A stretch of DNA of 64,000 bases from Flavobacteriales bacterium (lineage in GTDB: Bacteria > Bacteroidota > Bacteroidia > Flavobacteriales_G > Salibacteraceae), in contig JABJJW010000018.1 of NCBI GenBank assembly GCA_018660685.1, forward strand, positions 34,187 through 98,186, given 5' to 3'. Each line of letters starts with the position of its first letter. The stretch's first letter is position 1. A program made the position numbers and the translations under genes. Shown piece after piece: positions 35,006 to 43,768 of the stretch. The notes under the pieces were generated by a model that had not been told where the DNA came from, searched no databases, and worked only from the letters and a program-made list of their open reading frames with translations.

Positions 35006-35752
35006 TTGAGCGAGCAGAAGGATATAATTGAAGGCCCAATTCCAGAGCACATTGCCATCATCATGGATGGAAATGGCCGCTGGGCGAAAGAGAAAGGTCA
35101 GCCAAGAATATTTGGTCACCGGAGCGCCCTCAAAGCTGTGAGGGACACAACTGAGACTGCAGCCAAAATCGGAGTTAAATATGTTACCCTTTACGCCTTC
35201 TCGACTGAAAACTGGAACCGGCCAAAAAAGGAAGTAAGCGCTCTCATGGATCTGCTAGTAAGCACGATCAACAAAGAAGTAAAAACGCTCAACAAGAACG
35301 ATATTAGACTACGAGCAATTGGAGAGCTAGATCAGCTTCCCCCAAAAACGCTGAAGGAACTCCAAAAAGGAATGGATCAAACCAAAGACAACAGTCAGAT
35401 GGATTTGGTTCTTGCCTTAAGCTACAGCTCAAAGTGGGAAATTGTTAAGGCAATTAAGAAGGTTGCCACTGATGTTAAAAGTGGTGAATTGGAGGTGGAT
35501 CAAATAGATGAGACCTTATTCAGTTCTTACCTTGCAACCCAAGACATTCCAGATCCAGAACTCATGATCAGGACTAGCGGTGAAACGCGTATCAGCAATT
35601 TCCTCTTATGGCAATTGGCTTATGCCGAGCTGTATTTCACCCCTACGCTCTGGCCAGATTTCAGAGGAGCAGATTTAATAGAAGCAATCAAGAGTTTTCA
35701 AAAACGTGAACGTCGATTTGGTCAAACCAGCGAACAGATTCTGAAGAAGTGA
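35006..35752 (+). CDS. uppS: Isoprenyl transferase / undecaprenyl diphosphate synthase
   Basis: Adds isopentenyl units in cis to farnesyl diphosphate, giving the undecaprenyl carrier for cell-wall and LPS sugars. The 248 residues show the catalytic IIMDGNGRWAKEKG (D21), FGHRSALKAVRD, VTLYAFSTENWNRP and the C-terminal ELMIRTSGETRISNFLLWQL, with AYAELYF. The start has to be TTG 35006: an in-frame TAG lies three codons upstream and the next Met is within the catalytic motif. A terminator-like hairpin ends nine bases before it. Its stop overlaps the ATG of bamA (TGATG), so the two are coupled. Confidence 0.96.
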   Translation: MSEQKDIIEGPIPEHIAIIMDGNGRWAKEKGQPRIFGHRSALKAVRDTTETAAKIGVKYVTLYAFSTENWNRPKKEVSALMDLLVSTINKEVKTLNKNDIRLRAIGELDQLPPKTLKELQKGMDQTKDNSQMDLVLALSYSSKWEIVKAIKKVATDVKSGELEVDQIDETLFSSYLATQDIPDPELMIRTSGETRISNFLLWQLAYAELYFTPTLWPDFRGADLIEAIKSFQKRERRFGQTSEQILKK

Positions 35753-38445
35753 TGGGGAAAAGGTTGGTGATGTTGTGGCTGATGCTACTGATGGTGGGCG
35801 TGACTTTAGCTCAGGTTAGGCTAAGCAGTTCAAAATTTTCGTATAGCAGTCCTAGAACATTTGAAATTGGTGGAATCACCATAGAAGGAACGGACAATCT
35901 CGATGGGAGCGCCATTCGCCTTCTTTCGGGACTATCGGTCGGTGAGAAAATTGAAATCCCAGGTGAACAAACCGCTGCCGCACTCAAGAAACTTTGGAAA
36001 CAAGACTTGTTCAGTGATGTCCAATTGCTTGCAGATAGGATAGATGGCAACAAGATCTATCTGATCATCAGAATCAAAGAGCGACCACGCCTTTCTAGAT
36101 TCAGATTCCGAGGTGTCTCAAAAGGTGATGCAGATGATCTTCGTGAAAAGATCAACTTATACAAAGAGAAGATCGTCACGGAAAACCTAATCATCTCGAC
36201 CAAGGCCAAAGTTTATGATTTCTATGCTGAAAAAGGATTTAGAGCTGCTGACGTCAATGTCATCATGGAAAATGACAGCCTCTTCAGGAATCATGTGATT
36301 CTCACGATTCGGGTTGATAAAAAGAAGAAGGTTAAAATCAAGAATATCAACGTCACTGGCAACGAATACTTCAGCAAGTACAGAACTCGTAGATCGCTGA
36401 AAGAAACCAAGGAGAAAACATACTTCCATCCTTTCATGGACCTCGACACTTTGTCTGGGACTTTTTTACGAAATCTATTTACGAATAGCGACAAACTACC
36501 ATATACAGTTTCGCATTACGTTCAAGATCACATGAAGATTAGGCTCTTTAAATCTTCCAAATTCTTGGAGATCAATTTTGATGGAGATAAAGATCTGATC
36601 GTTGCGAAGTACAACCAAAAAGGGTTCAGGGATGCTAGAATAATACGAGATAGCGTGTACAAGTCGGGCGAATACACGATCGACATTGATATGGAAGTGT
36701 CGGAAGGGCACCGGTACTATTTCAGAAATATAAAGTGGATTGGAAACACGAAGTATTCATCTGAGTTTTTGACCAACCTATTAGGAATTAAACCAGGAGA
36801 TACATACGATCCAATCAAGCTGGAGACGAGACTGTATATGGACCAAGGAGGTGGGGATATCACCTCGCTTTACATGGACAATGGCTACCTATTCTTTCAG
36901 TTAGACCCAGTTGAAATATTAGCAGGAAAAGATTCCATCGATCTAGAGATTCGAATGTATGAGGGCGAGCAAGCTCGAATTAATAAGGTAACCGTTAGCG
37001 GAAATACCAAGACCAACGATCACGTCATTCTTCGTGAGCTAAGAACTCGACCAGGACAACTATTCAGTCGAGCAGACATTATTCGCTCTCAGCGAGAGCT
37101 ATCTGTACTCGGCTTTTTCGACCCAGAGAAGATGAACGTAATTCCTACAACTGATCCTGTAAATGGAACAGTAGACATTGAATACGTAGTGGAAGAGAAA
37201 CCAAATGATCAGCTTACGCTTCAGGGAGGATACGGCGGTGGAATTCTGGTGGCAACGGTAGGTGTTCAGTTCAACAATTTCTCAACGAGCAATATTCTGA
37301 AGCCGAACAAATGGAACGGACCGCTGCCAACCGGCGATGGACAAAAACTCAGTATTCAATTCAACACGAATGGGCGGCAGTATCAAGCTGCTAATGTTTC
37401 ATTTACTGAGCCTTGGCTGGGCGGGAAAAAGCCAATGAGTTTGACCTTAGGCGGATTCTATAGCTATTTCTCCTTTGGCGGAAACCTTCAGTCATTAAAG
37501 AAGTACGCGCCTAGTGCAACAATTACGGAAGAATTTTGGGGTAAAACGAAGGGGCTGTCTGTCTTTAATGTGAACAGGGCCTTTTTTGAAAGAAGGGGTA
37601 TTTCTGCTCAAATCGGGTCTCGCCTTAAGTGGCCAGATGACTATTTCACGGCCTTCTTTGAAACGAGCTTCCAGCAGTATACTCTCCAGAATTACAATCA
37701 ATTCTTCTTCGCTACTGGACAGGCATTCAACTTGTTTGGAAAGCTTAAAATTGCCAGAAGCTCCATTGATCAAACTATTTTCCCGACAATGGGATCTGAT
37801 CTCTCTTTCTCGGTTCAGTTTACTCCGCCCTACTCGCTTTTCAACGACAAGAACTATCAAGAACTTGATCTAGCTGATCGATTTAAATGGCTAGAGTATC
37901 ACAAGTGGAAATTAACCGGTGCGTACTACAACAAACTGGTCGACAAGTTTGTGCTGTTCACCAAAATAGGCTTTGGGGTTGTCGGTTTGTATGATCGACA
38001 AATTGGAATGGTGCCATTCGAACGGTTCTACTTAGGTGGTGATCCGTTTTCAAATAATGTGAATCAATTGGATTCGCGTGAGATTATCTCATTGAGAGGT
38101 TATGATGCGAATGGGCTTTCTCCTGAATTTGGTGCAACACTGATCAATAAGTTTACGATGGAGTTGAGATATCCATTCTCCTTGAATCCAAGCGCAACGA
38201 TTTATGGTCTGGCTTTTGCTGAAGCAGGAAATAGCTGGTCAAGCTTCGATGGGTACAATCCACTGGATGTGTATCGATCAACTGGATTAGGGGTGAGGAT
38301 TTTTCTACCCATGTTTGGACTTCTGGGAGTGGATTGGGGATATCGACTTGATAACACAAGCGATCGTCCTGATTTCAATCCAAACCTAAACACTCAGCGG
38401 TCGAGATTCCACTTTACGCTTGGCTATCAATTTGGAGAACTATAA
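35752..38445 (+). CDS. bamA: Outer-membrane protein assembly factor BamA
   Basis: The core Omp85 protein that folds and inserts beta-barrels into the outer membrane. It has 897 residues with a signal peptide (MGKRLVMLWLMLLMVGVTLA). Five POTRA domains span ~30-470, including GGITIEGTDNLDGSAIRLLS, VKIKNINVTGNEYFSKYRTR, YYFRNIKWIGNTKYSSEFLT and INKVTVSGNTKTNDHVILRE. The Omp85 barrel then runs to the C-terminus, with the conserved IISLRGYDANGLSPEF standing for the VRGF motif and an ending close to FHFTLGYQF. It starts within the uppS stop and is followed by two Skp-like chaperone genes, the usual Bacteroidota order. Confidence 0.96.
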   Translation: MGKRLVMLWLMLLMVGVTLAQVRLSSSKFSYSSPRTFEIGGITIEGTDNLDGSAIRLLSGLSVGEKIEIPGEQTAAALKKLWKQDLFSDVQLLADRIDGNKIYLIIRIKERPRLSRFRFRGVSKGDADDLREKINLYKEKIVTENLIISTKAKVYDFYAEKGFRAADVNVIMENDSLFRNHVILTIRVDKKKKVKIKNINVTGNEYFSKYRTRRSLKETKEKTYFHPFMDLDTLSGTFLRNLFTNSDKLPYTVSHYVQDHMKIRLFKSSKFLEINFDGDKDLIVAKYNQKGFRDARIIRDSVYKSGEYTIDIDMEVSEGHRYYFRNIKWIGNTKYSSEFLTNLLGIKPGDTYDPIKLETRLYMDQGGGDITSLYMDNGYLFFQLDPVEILAGKDSIDLEIRMYEGEQARINKVTVSGNTKTNDHVILRELRTRPGQLFSRADIIRSQRELSVLGFFDPEKMNVIPTTDPVNGTVDIEYVVEEKPNDQLTLQGGYGGGILVATVGVQFNNFSTSNILKPNKWNGPLPTGDGQKLSIQFNTNGRQYQAANVSFTEPWLGGKKPMSLTLGGFYSYFSFGGNLQSLKKYAPSATITEEFWGKTKGLSVFNVNRAFFERRGISAQIGSRLKWPDDYFTAFFETSFQQYTLQNYNQFFFATGQAFNLFGKLKIARSSIDQTIFPTMGSDLSFSVQFTPPYSLFNDKNYQELDLADRFKWLEYHKWKLTGAYYNKLVDKFVLFTKIGFGVVGLYDRQIGMVPFERFYLGGDPFSNNVNQLDSREIISLRGYDANGLSPEFGATLINKFTMELRYPFSLNPSATIYGLAFAEAGNSWSSFDGYNPLDVYRSTGLGVRIFLPMFGLLGVDWGYRLDNTSDRPDFNPNLNTQRSRFHFTLGYQFGEL

Positions 38446-38455
38446 AATTGAAACC

Positions 38456-38986
38456 ATGAACTTAAAGGTCACAACAACAGCGCTACTCATATTGCTTGGC
38501 ACCTTTGCCGTACAAGCCCAGCGTTACGCATTTATTGATACCGACTACATTTTAGAACAAATCCCAGCATACCAAGAGGCCGTTGTTGAAATTGACGCAA
38601 CAGCAGAGAAATGGCAGAAGCAAGTTGAAGCACGATACACGGAGATTGAGCAGATGTATACCGCTTACAAAGCTGAACAAGTACTACTCACACCGGATAT
38701 GAAACGGAAGAAAGAGCAAGAGATCATTGCGAAGGAGAAGGCTGCCAAGGAATATCAAAGAGAAAAGTTTGGGGTCGAAGGATCTCTCTTCCAATTAAGA
38801 CAAGAATTAATCAAGCCAATTCAGGATCAAGTATACGAAGCGGTACAGAAAATGGCAGAACAGAAAAGCTACGCGGTCATATTCGACAAGGCAGCATCAA
38901 GTTCCGCAATAATCTATAGTAACCCAAAGTATGACCAAAGCGACGAAATCTTACAGCGCCTTGGTTTTTCTAAGACTACAGAATGA
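38456..38986 (+). CDS. OmpH/Skp-family periplasmic chaperone (first copy)
   Basis: Holds unfolded outer-membrane proteins in the periplasm and passes them to BamA. It has 176 residues; ATG 38456 precedes the signal peptide (NLKVTTTALLILLGTFAVQA), so the open stretch from 38420 overlapping bamA is not used. The mature form starts RYAFIDTDYILEQIP, matching the Skp VDxxxxL start, and then runs as a charged helical coiled coil (KWQKQVEARYTEIEQMYTAY, MKRKKEQEIIAKEKAAKEYQ) with a C-terminal AVIFDKAASSSAIIYSNPKY. The following gene is a second copy, and both lie behind bamA. Confidence 0.92.
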   Translation: MNLKVTTTALLILLGTFAVQAQRYAFIDTDYILEQIPAYQEAVVEIDATAEKWQKQVEARYTEIEQMYTAYKAEQVLLTPDMKRKKEQEIIAKEKAAKEYQREKFGVEGSLFQLRQELIKPIQDQVYEAVQKMAEQKSYAVIFDKAASSSAIIYSNPKYDQSDEILQRLGFSKTTE

Positions 38987-39018
38987 TTATTCTACTTTAT
39001 TTGCACTATTAAATTCTA

Positions 39019-39537
39019 ATGAAGATGAAATACATAATGCTAACCCTCGCTTCCGTTGTCATGCTCTCAGCTGCAACGATGGCACAGACCAAATCGAAGT
39101 TTGGGCACATTAATTCCCAGGAACTCCTCCAGGCCATGCCGGAGAAGGTTGGAGCTGACAAAGCACTAGAGGAATTTGCGAAAACCCTCGAATCACAGCT
39201 CGAAGCAATGGCTGGAGAGCTAGAGTCTAAGATTCAAGACTATAGAGCCAACGAATCGGTTATGTCCGATATCATAAAAGGAACTAAAGCGGAGGAGATT
39301 CAAAACTTGGAACAAAGAATACAGGCATTTCAACAAAATGCCCAGCAATCCTTAGGCAAAAAGGAGATGGAGGTATACCAACCCGTTCTCGACAAGGCGA
39401 AAGCTGCAATTGAGAAAGTCTCATCTGCCAATGGTTATTCCTACGTCTTTGACTCGAGTTCAGGCATGTTGTTGCATCAACCCGAATCAGAAGATCTGAT
39501 GTCCCTGGTGAAAAAGGAACTTGGAATCACAGAATAA
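39019..39537 (+). CDS. OmpH/Skp-family periplasmic chaperone (second copy)
   Basis: Another Skp-like chaperone, 172 residues, with a signal peptide (MKYIMLTLASVVMLSAATMA) and the typical mature start KFGHINSQELLQAMPE. The middle is a helical hairpin (EFAKTLESQLEAMAGELESK, IQNLEQRIQAFQQNAQQSLG). The C-terminus, GYSYVFDSSSGMLLHQP, is the usual family ending. It starts at ATG 39019 or, three codons later, ATG 39025. Trimers of such proteins form a clamp for barrel precursors; two different copies may make mixed or specialised trimers (inference). It ends at a strong terminator, so the uppS-bamA-ompH-ompH transcript closes here. Confidence 0.92.
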   Translation: MKMKYIMLTLASVVMLSAATMAQTKSKFGHINSQELLQAMPEKVGADKALEEFAKTLESQLEAMAGELESKIQDYRANESVMSDIIKGTKAEEIQNLEQRIQAFQQNAQQSLGKKEMEVYQPVLDKAKAAIEKVSSANGYSYVFDSSSGMLLHQPESEDLMSLVKKELGITE

Positions 39538-39543
39538 ATTGAA

Positions 39544-39570
39544 ATCCCGACATTGATCGGGATTTTTTTT
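39544..39570 (+). terminator. Rho-independent terminator after the bamA operon
   Basis: ATCCCGA and TCGGGAT pair perfectly around a CATTGA loop and are followed by eight T. It closes the bamA-ompH unit; murI starts only seven bases after the T run. Confidence 0.85.
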
Positions 39571-39576
39571 GTCCTA

Positions 39577-40359
39577 ATGTTGAGTGATCCAAGACCAATA
39601 GGAATATTTGATTCAGGAGTTGGAGGAATAACTATCTGGAAAGAGATTACCTCCCTTCTACCCTCTGAGAATACTGTCTATCTCGCAGACTCAGCCAATG
39701 CTCCGTATGGTGTAAAGCCACAGGACGAAATCAAGGAGATTAGTCAGAACAACGCCCAAAAGCTTGTAGGTCTTGGAGCAAAAATCATTGTGGTCGCCTG
39801 CAATACGGCAACTACCAATGCAATCGATCACTTACGTCAGAACTTTCAAGTGCCGATAATAGGCATTGAGCCAGCCACGAAACCCGCAGCCATTAGTTCA
39901 AAAACGGGAGTTATTGGGATTTTGGCAACCAAAGGAACCCTCGCTAGCGAACTGTTCCTCAACACCTCACAGAAGTACAAAGGCTCAACGACAATCATTG
40001 AGCGCATCGGTAGTGGTCTAGTACCAATCATTGAATCAGGAGATCTTGAAGCTGCACGCCCACTTCTCGTGGAATACTTGCAACCAATGATCGAACAAGG
40101 CGCCGATAACATCGTCTTAGGCTGTTCTCACTATCCTTTTCTCATTCCAATCATCAAGGAGATTGTTCCTGCCGAGGTGAATATTATTGATTCAGGCTAT
40201 GCCGTAGCTAGGCATACCAAAAACACGTTGGAATCACTGGAAATTGCATCGAATGCTGAACAGGGGCAACATCAATTTCTCACCAACGCTAATGAGACTA
40301 TTCTCAACGCCTTCCTCAAAAAAGTCCAGGCAGAGTCTTATTCAATCAAAGCGTTTTAA
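39577..40359 (+). CDS. murI: Glutamate racemase
   Basis: Converts L- to D-glutamate for peptidoglycan. The 260-residue protein starts at ATG 39577, right after the terminator; the longer open frame from 39553 runs through the T tract and is not used. Motifs: IGIFDSGVGGITIWKEI, VYLADSANAPYG, the first catalytic Cys in VVACNTATTNA (C75), PIIGIEPATKPA, IERIGSGLVP and the second catalytic Cys in VLGCSHYPFL (C183). Both active-site cysteines are present. With a terminator just upstream, its promoter must lie within or before that hairpin, or there is read-through. The stop overlaps that of the convergent hexapeptide gene in TTAA. Confidence 0.95.
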   Translation: MLSDPRPIGIFDSGVGGITIWKEITSLLPSENTVYLADSANAPYGVKPQDEIKEISQNNAQKLVGLGAKIIVVACNTATTNAIDHLRQNFQVPIIGIEPATKPAAISSKTGVIGILATKGTLASELFLNTSQKYKGSTTIIERIGSGLVPIIESGDLEAARPLLVEYLQPMIEQGADNIVLGCSHYPFLIPIIKEIVPAEVNIIDSGYAVARHTKNTLESLEIASNAEQGQHQFLTNANETILNAFLKKVQAESYSIKAF

Positions 40360-40877
40360 CCAGAAGTCTTAAACCATCCACTGTATTTCACATAATTGTG
40401 TGCGATCCGCTCGATTTCCGCTTCTCTCAACTCTTTCGAAACTTGTTTAACGAACTTCGCTGGAACTCCGGCGTAAAGTGAACCTGGCTCCAACTTGGTT
40501 CCTTCTAAAACCACGGCTCCAGCAGCGATAATCGACCCTGACCCTATGTGGGCATTGTCCATCACAATGGCGCCCATTCCAATCAGCACATTGTCTTCAA
40601 CGGTACATCCATGCACTATTGCATTGTGTCCAATAGATACGTTGTTCCCTAAGATGGCCTTGGTCTTCTCATACGTACAATGAATAACTGCACCATCTTG
40701 AACATTCACTCGGCTTCCCATTCGAATGGAATTCACATCTCCTCGAACTACGGCATTAAACCAGAATGAACATTCATTTCCGCATTGCACATCGCCAACG
40801 ATAGTGGCGTTGGGAGCAATGAAGCAATCAGTTCCAAAGGATGGTTCTACACCCTCAACAGGAAGTATAATTGGCAT
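40356..40877 (-). CDS. Gamma-carbonic-anhydrase/hexapeptide-repeat family protein
   Basis: A left-handed beta-helix protein of 173 residues, of the YrdA/PaaY/CaiE group. Hexapeptide turns run through most of the chain (IVGDVQCGNECSFWFNAVVR, VIHCTYEKTKAILGNNVSIG, VLIGMGAIVMDNAHIGSGSI), and the metal-ligand histidines of gamma-carbonic anhydrases appear in VIHCTY, SIGHNAIVHG. The C-terminal helix is VSKELREAEIERIAHNYVKY. Family members bind zinc or iron; some hydrate carbon dioxide, while others are thioesterases or have no known activity, so only the family can be named. It is divergent from the nfu gene, and its stop shares TTAA with murI. Confidence 0.9.
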   Translation of the reverse strand: MPIILPVEGVEPSFGTDCFIAPNATIVGDVQCGNECSFWFNAVVRGDVNSIRMGSRVNVQDGAVIHCTYEKTKAILGNNVSIGHNAIVHGCTVEDNVLIGMGAIVMDNAHIGSGSIIAAGAVVLEGTKLEPGSLYAGVPAKFVKQVSKELREAEIERIAHNYVKYSGWFKTSG

Positions 40878-40886
40878 TTTTTTGGT

Positions 40887-40921
40887 TTTGAACGAAAATA
40901 GATTCTCCGTGCGTTACTTTG
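40887..40921 (+). promoter_or_regulatory. Candidate promoter of the nfu gene
   Basis: TTTTG around 40886-40890, a 23-nt spacer and TTACTTTG (40914-40921, one mismatch). The -7 box ends four bases before ATG 40926; if used, the true start could instead be the next ATG at 40938. Confidence 0.35.
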
Positions 40922-40926
40922 CACAA
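40893..40926 (-). promoter_or_regulatory. Candidate promoter of the hexapeptide gene
   Basis: On the minus strand a TTG, 23-nt spacer and TATTTTCG (40893-40900, one mismatch to TAnnTTTG) precede the start codon by about 15 nt. It overlaps a plus-strand candidate for nfu, so the two may compete. Confidence 0.35.
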
Positions 40927-41540
40927 TGATTGAAGCCATGGAAAAGAAACTGCCTTACATGATTTACGCTGAGGTTACACCGAATCCAGCAACTATGAAA
41001 TTTGTCGCCAATCACTTATTGGTCGATAACTCAGCTGTATTTGAGTACGGATCTGGAGAAGAAGCCGCAGATTCACAATTGGCCCAAAGGCTCTTTAGCT
41101 TTCCTTTCGTAACGAACGTATTCATGACTCAAAATTTCATCACACTCACGAAGATGGATGGCATTGAGTGGGACGAAGTCATGCTCGAGCTCCGAGAGCA
41201 CATCAGTAATTACCTGAATTCAGGAAATGACGTCGTTAGCACAACTGCAGTAAACGAAGCGAAAGAGAGTGCAACAACCGGAATGACGGACCATTCTGAT
41301 GCTTCGACTCCAGTTGAAGAAAAAATCGTGGAAATTCTTGACGAGTATATCCGGCCAGCCGTTGAAGGTGACGGTGGCGCAATTCATTTTAAATCTTATC
41401 AAGGCGGACAACTCAATGTAGTACTCAAAGGCTCTTGCAGCGGATGCCCCTCTAGCAGTGTGACTTTGAAGGCAGGAATACAGTCTCTTTTTGACCGAAT
41501 GCTCCCTGAAGTTAAAGAAGTAGTTGCGGAAGAATTATAG
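40926..41540 (+). CDS. NifU-family iron-sulfur scaffold (Nfu)
   Basis: A cytoplasmic iron-sulfur cluster carrier of 204 residues. The N-terminal Nfu_N domain (~10-95, YAEVTPNPATMKFVANHLL, FPFVTNVFMTQNFITLTK) is followed by an acidic linker and the NifU C-terminal domain (~125-204, IRPAVEGDGGAIHFKSYQGG) with the cluster-binding CSGC in VVLKGSCSGCPSSSVTLK. The linker is Ser/Thr-rich (ESATTGMTDHSDASTP). Start: ATG 40926 or, in view of the promoter spacing and the conserved start near YAEVTPNP, ATG 40938. It would hand 4Fe-4S clusters to target enzymes. It stands alone, divergent from the hexapeptide gene. Confidence 0.93.
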   Translation: MIEAMEKKLPYMIYAEVTPNPATMKFVANHLLVDNSAVFEYGSGEEAADSQLAQRLFSFPFVTNVFMTQNFITLTKMDGIEWDEVMLELREHISNYLNSGNDVVSTTAVNEAKESATTGMTDHSDASTPVEEKIVEILDEYIRPAVEGDGGAIHFKSYQGGQLNVVLKGSCSGCPSSSVTLKAGIQSLFDRMLPEVKEVVAEEL

Positions 41541-41619
41541 ATAGCATTACCCGTTTCCTTCTAATCCAAAACCCTTTCTACGCTGATTTTTAGCATCTTT
41601 CACCCTGCTAACTAACAGT

Positions 41620-43767
41620 GTGAGATTATTTTTTACCCTCCTTTTCCTAGGATTATTGGTTTTTCAGTCCCGTGCAGGTCATCTTGTTGGGGGTGAGATT
41701 TACTATGAATGCCTAGGCGGAAGTGAATATGTAATCACGCTGAAAATCTATCGCGATTGTAACGGTGTTGGGGCTCCATTTGACAATCAAGCGAGCATTG
41801 CAGTCTACAGATCCTCCAATAGCACCTTGCTTGATCTTCTCACCATTGATTTCACCGGAAAACGTGACACACTGCCTTTTACACAAAACATTCCGTGCTT
41901 GGTGGACACTCCAGACATTTGCATTGAAACCACACTATATACAGACACCTTTACTATTGAAGTTCCACTTGGAGGGGCCGATGTGGTATATCAACGCTGC
42001 TGTAGGCCTCCAAACGTCATCAATATTGATAACGTTGCACAAATTGGATCAACCTATCACGCGTTTATTCCGGACAGCACGGTTGCACCTTGCAACAGCT
42101 CACCTTACTTCAATGAAGTGGCTCCGACAGTACTCTGCGCCGGAATCTATCTCGAACTGGATTATTCTGTAACGGATAATGACAGTGACAGCATCGTCTA
42201 TTCATTTTGCCGGCCGTACGGCGGTGGTTCGTGGAATAACCCTCAACCCGTTCCACCCCAAGCTCCCCCATTCAATGGAGTTCCTTGGGCTAGCACCTAT
42301 TCAAATCAACACCAGATCACTGCTCTTCCTCCATTGGAGATCGATTCATCAACTGGAATAATCACTGGCCGTCCTACCCAGCTTGGCACATACGCCTTTG
42401 CTGTATGCGCTGAAGAATGGCGAGATGGAGTGCTTCTTAGCACCAATAAACGCGATTTTCAGCTAACAACGGCCAGTTGCGAGGTTGATGCGGCCGCAGC
42501 CATCGACAGTGTGCTAGAAGAGTGCATTGGCTTCGAAATCCAATTCTTCAATCTAAGCACACTCGGAAGTGACTTTTGGTGGGATTTTGGGGACAGCACT
42601 ACATTTGACGACACGTCGTCCATAATGAATCCGTCATATACTTATACGGACACGGGCATGTATAACATCATGCTTGTTTCCTATGGCGCAGTCTGCACGG
42701 ACACACATCTTATTGAGTATCGAGTACAACACAAGATTGAGCCATTTTTTGAGCCTCCCGAACCGGACTGTCTAGATCGACATAAGTACTTTATCGAACC
42801 TGAAGGTTTCTACCGTAGCACAACCAAGATTCACTGGGATTTTGGAGATACGATTCTCGTATCGAACAGTCCAGAAACAATCGGCCCGATTCGCTTTGAC
42901 TCGGTTGGATATCACACCATTTCGCTCTCCTATGAGGATCTCGGATGTTGGAAAACCTACGTGGACTCCGTCAAGGTGTGGCCCAATCCGGATGTCGGAC
43001 TTATTGATCCGCCGGTTACGGAATGTGCGCCACTTCGTACGGAACTGCGATTGGACACCACCTTTGCCTTCAAACCGCATTTCTATTGGTTTCTAGATTC
43101 TGCTCCAGTTGCAGCAATCGAGCGCGCAAGGTTTTTATTATGGGATCCTGGAAGTTATTCAATCAATCTGAGAATGATCACCGATTCTCTTTGTAAAGAC
43201 ACAGTGGATAAGAGCTATCCAAACTACATCACTGTGGTGGATACACCAATCTCCAGATTCTCCATGTCAACGCACGTAATGGAAATGTATCATCCAAATT
43301 TTGTGGTTTTTGATGAAAGCGAGAACGCAGAAACCGTGCTTTTTAGCGTGGATGACGATTTCTTGACAAGCAATAGGACACATTCGTTTTCTCTACTCGA
43401 TACTGGCAACTATAAAATAACTCAAATCGCCATTCATGATAATTTGTGTCGTGATTCGACCAATCAATTCATACGAGTTGAACCGCAGTACCTATTCTTT
43501 GCCCCGAATTCATTTACTCCAAATGATGATGGAATCAATGATCAATGGTTACCGAGCGTGTTTGTCCATCATGATTATAAATTGGAAATCCTAGATCGCT
43601 GGGGAAGATTGGTGTTTCAAACCTTGGACACAACTTATGGCTGGAATGGTCGTAAATGGAATGGAGGCAAACCATGTCCTGGGGGTGCTTATACCTATAA
43701 GGCTTTTGTCGTTGACAACCTGGACAAACAATGGTTCTACACGGGGAGCTTGTTTCTGTATCGCTAG
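41620..43767 (+). CDS. Secreted PKD-domain protein with T9SS type B (gliding-associated) C-terminus
   Basis: A 715-residue secreted protein starting at GTG 41620 (no in-frame ATG precedes the signal RLFFTLLFLGLLVFQSRAG). The N-terminal domain has the recurrent Bacteroidota opening HLVGGEIYYECLGGSEYVIT and a Cys-rich part (YQRCCRPPNVINID). PKD-like domains follow at ~290-370 (FWWDFGDSTTFDDTSS) and ~395-460 (KIHWDFGDTILVSNSPE), with one more beta domain. The last ~85 residues (FAPNSFTPNDDGINDQW ... LEILDRWGRLVFQT ... YTYKAFVVDN ... FYTGSLFLYR) form the type B T9SS signal. Adhesin-like surface protein; ligand unknown. Its stop lies one base from the odhB stop on the opposite strand. Confidence 0.88.
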   Translation: MRLFFTLLFLGLLVFQSRAGHLVGGEIYYECLGGSEYVITLKIYRDCNGVGAPFDNQASIAVYRSSNSTLLDLLTIDFTGKRDTLPFTQNIPCLVDTPDICIETTLYTDTFTIEVPLGGADVVYQRCCRPPNVINIDNVAQIGSTYHAFIPDSTVAPCNSSPYFNEVAPTVLCAGIYLELDYSVTDNDSDSIVYSFCRPYGGGSWNNPQPVPPQAPPFNGVPWASTYSNQHQITALPPLEIDSSTGIITGRPTQLGTYAFAVCAEEWRDGVLLSTNKRDFQLTTASCEVDAAAAIDSVLEECIGFEIQFFNLSTLGSDFWWDFGDSTTFDDTSSIMNPSYTYTDTGMYNIMLVSYGAVCTDTHLIEYRVQHKIEPFFEPPEPDCLDRHKYFIEPEGFYRSTTKIHWDFGDTILVSNSPETIGPIRFDSVGYHTISLSYEDLGCWKTYVDSVKVWPNPDVGLIDPPVTECAPLRTELRLDTTFAFKPHFYWFLDSAPVAAIERARFLLWDPGSYSINLRMITDSLCKDTVDKSYPNYITVVDTPISRFSMSTHVMEMYHPNFVVFDESENAETVLFSVDDDFLTSNRTHSFSLLDTGNYKITQIAIHDNLCRDSTNQFIRVEPQYLFFAPNSFTPNDDGINDQWLPSVFVHHDYKLEILDRWGRLVFQTLDTTYGWNGRKWNGGKPCPGGAYTYKAFVVDNLDKQWFYTGSLFLYR

Positions 43768-43768
43768 G

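Noticed and set aside
37495..37860. A 121-codon frame opposite the BamA barrel
   Set aside because: Antisense to a conserved barrel; codons mirror its beta-strand pattern.
41765..42172. A 135-codon frame inside the T9SS type B gene
   Set aside because: It overlaps the secreted protein in another frame with no start signal or domain.
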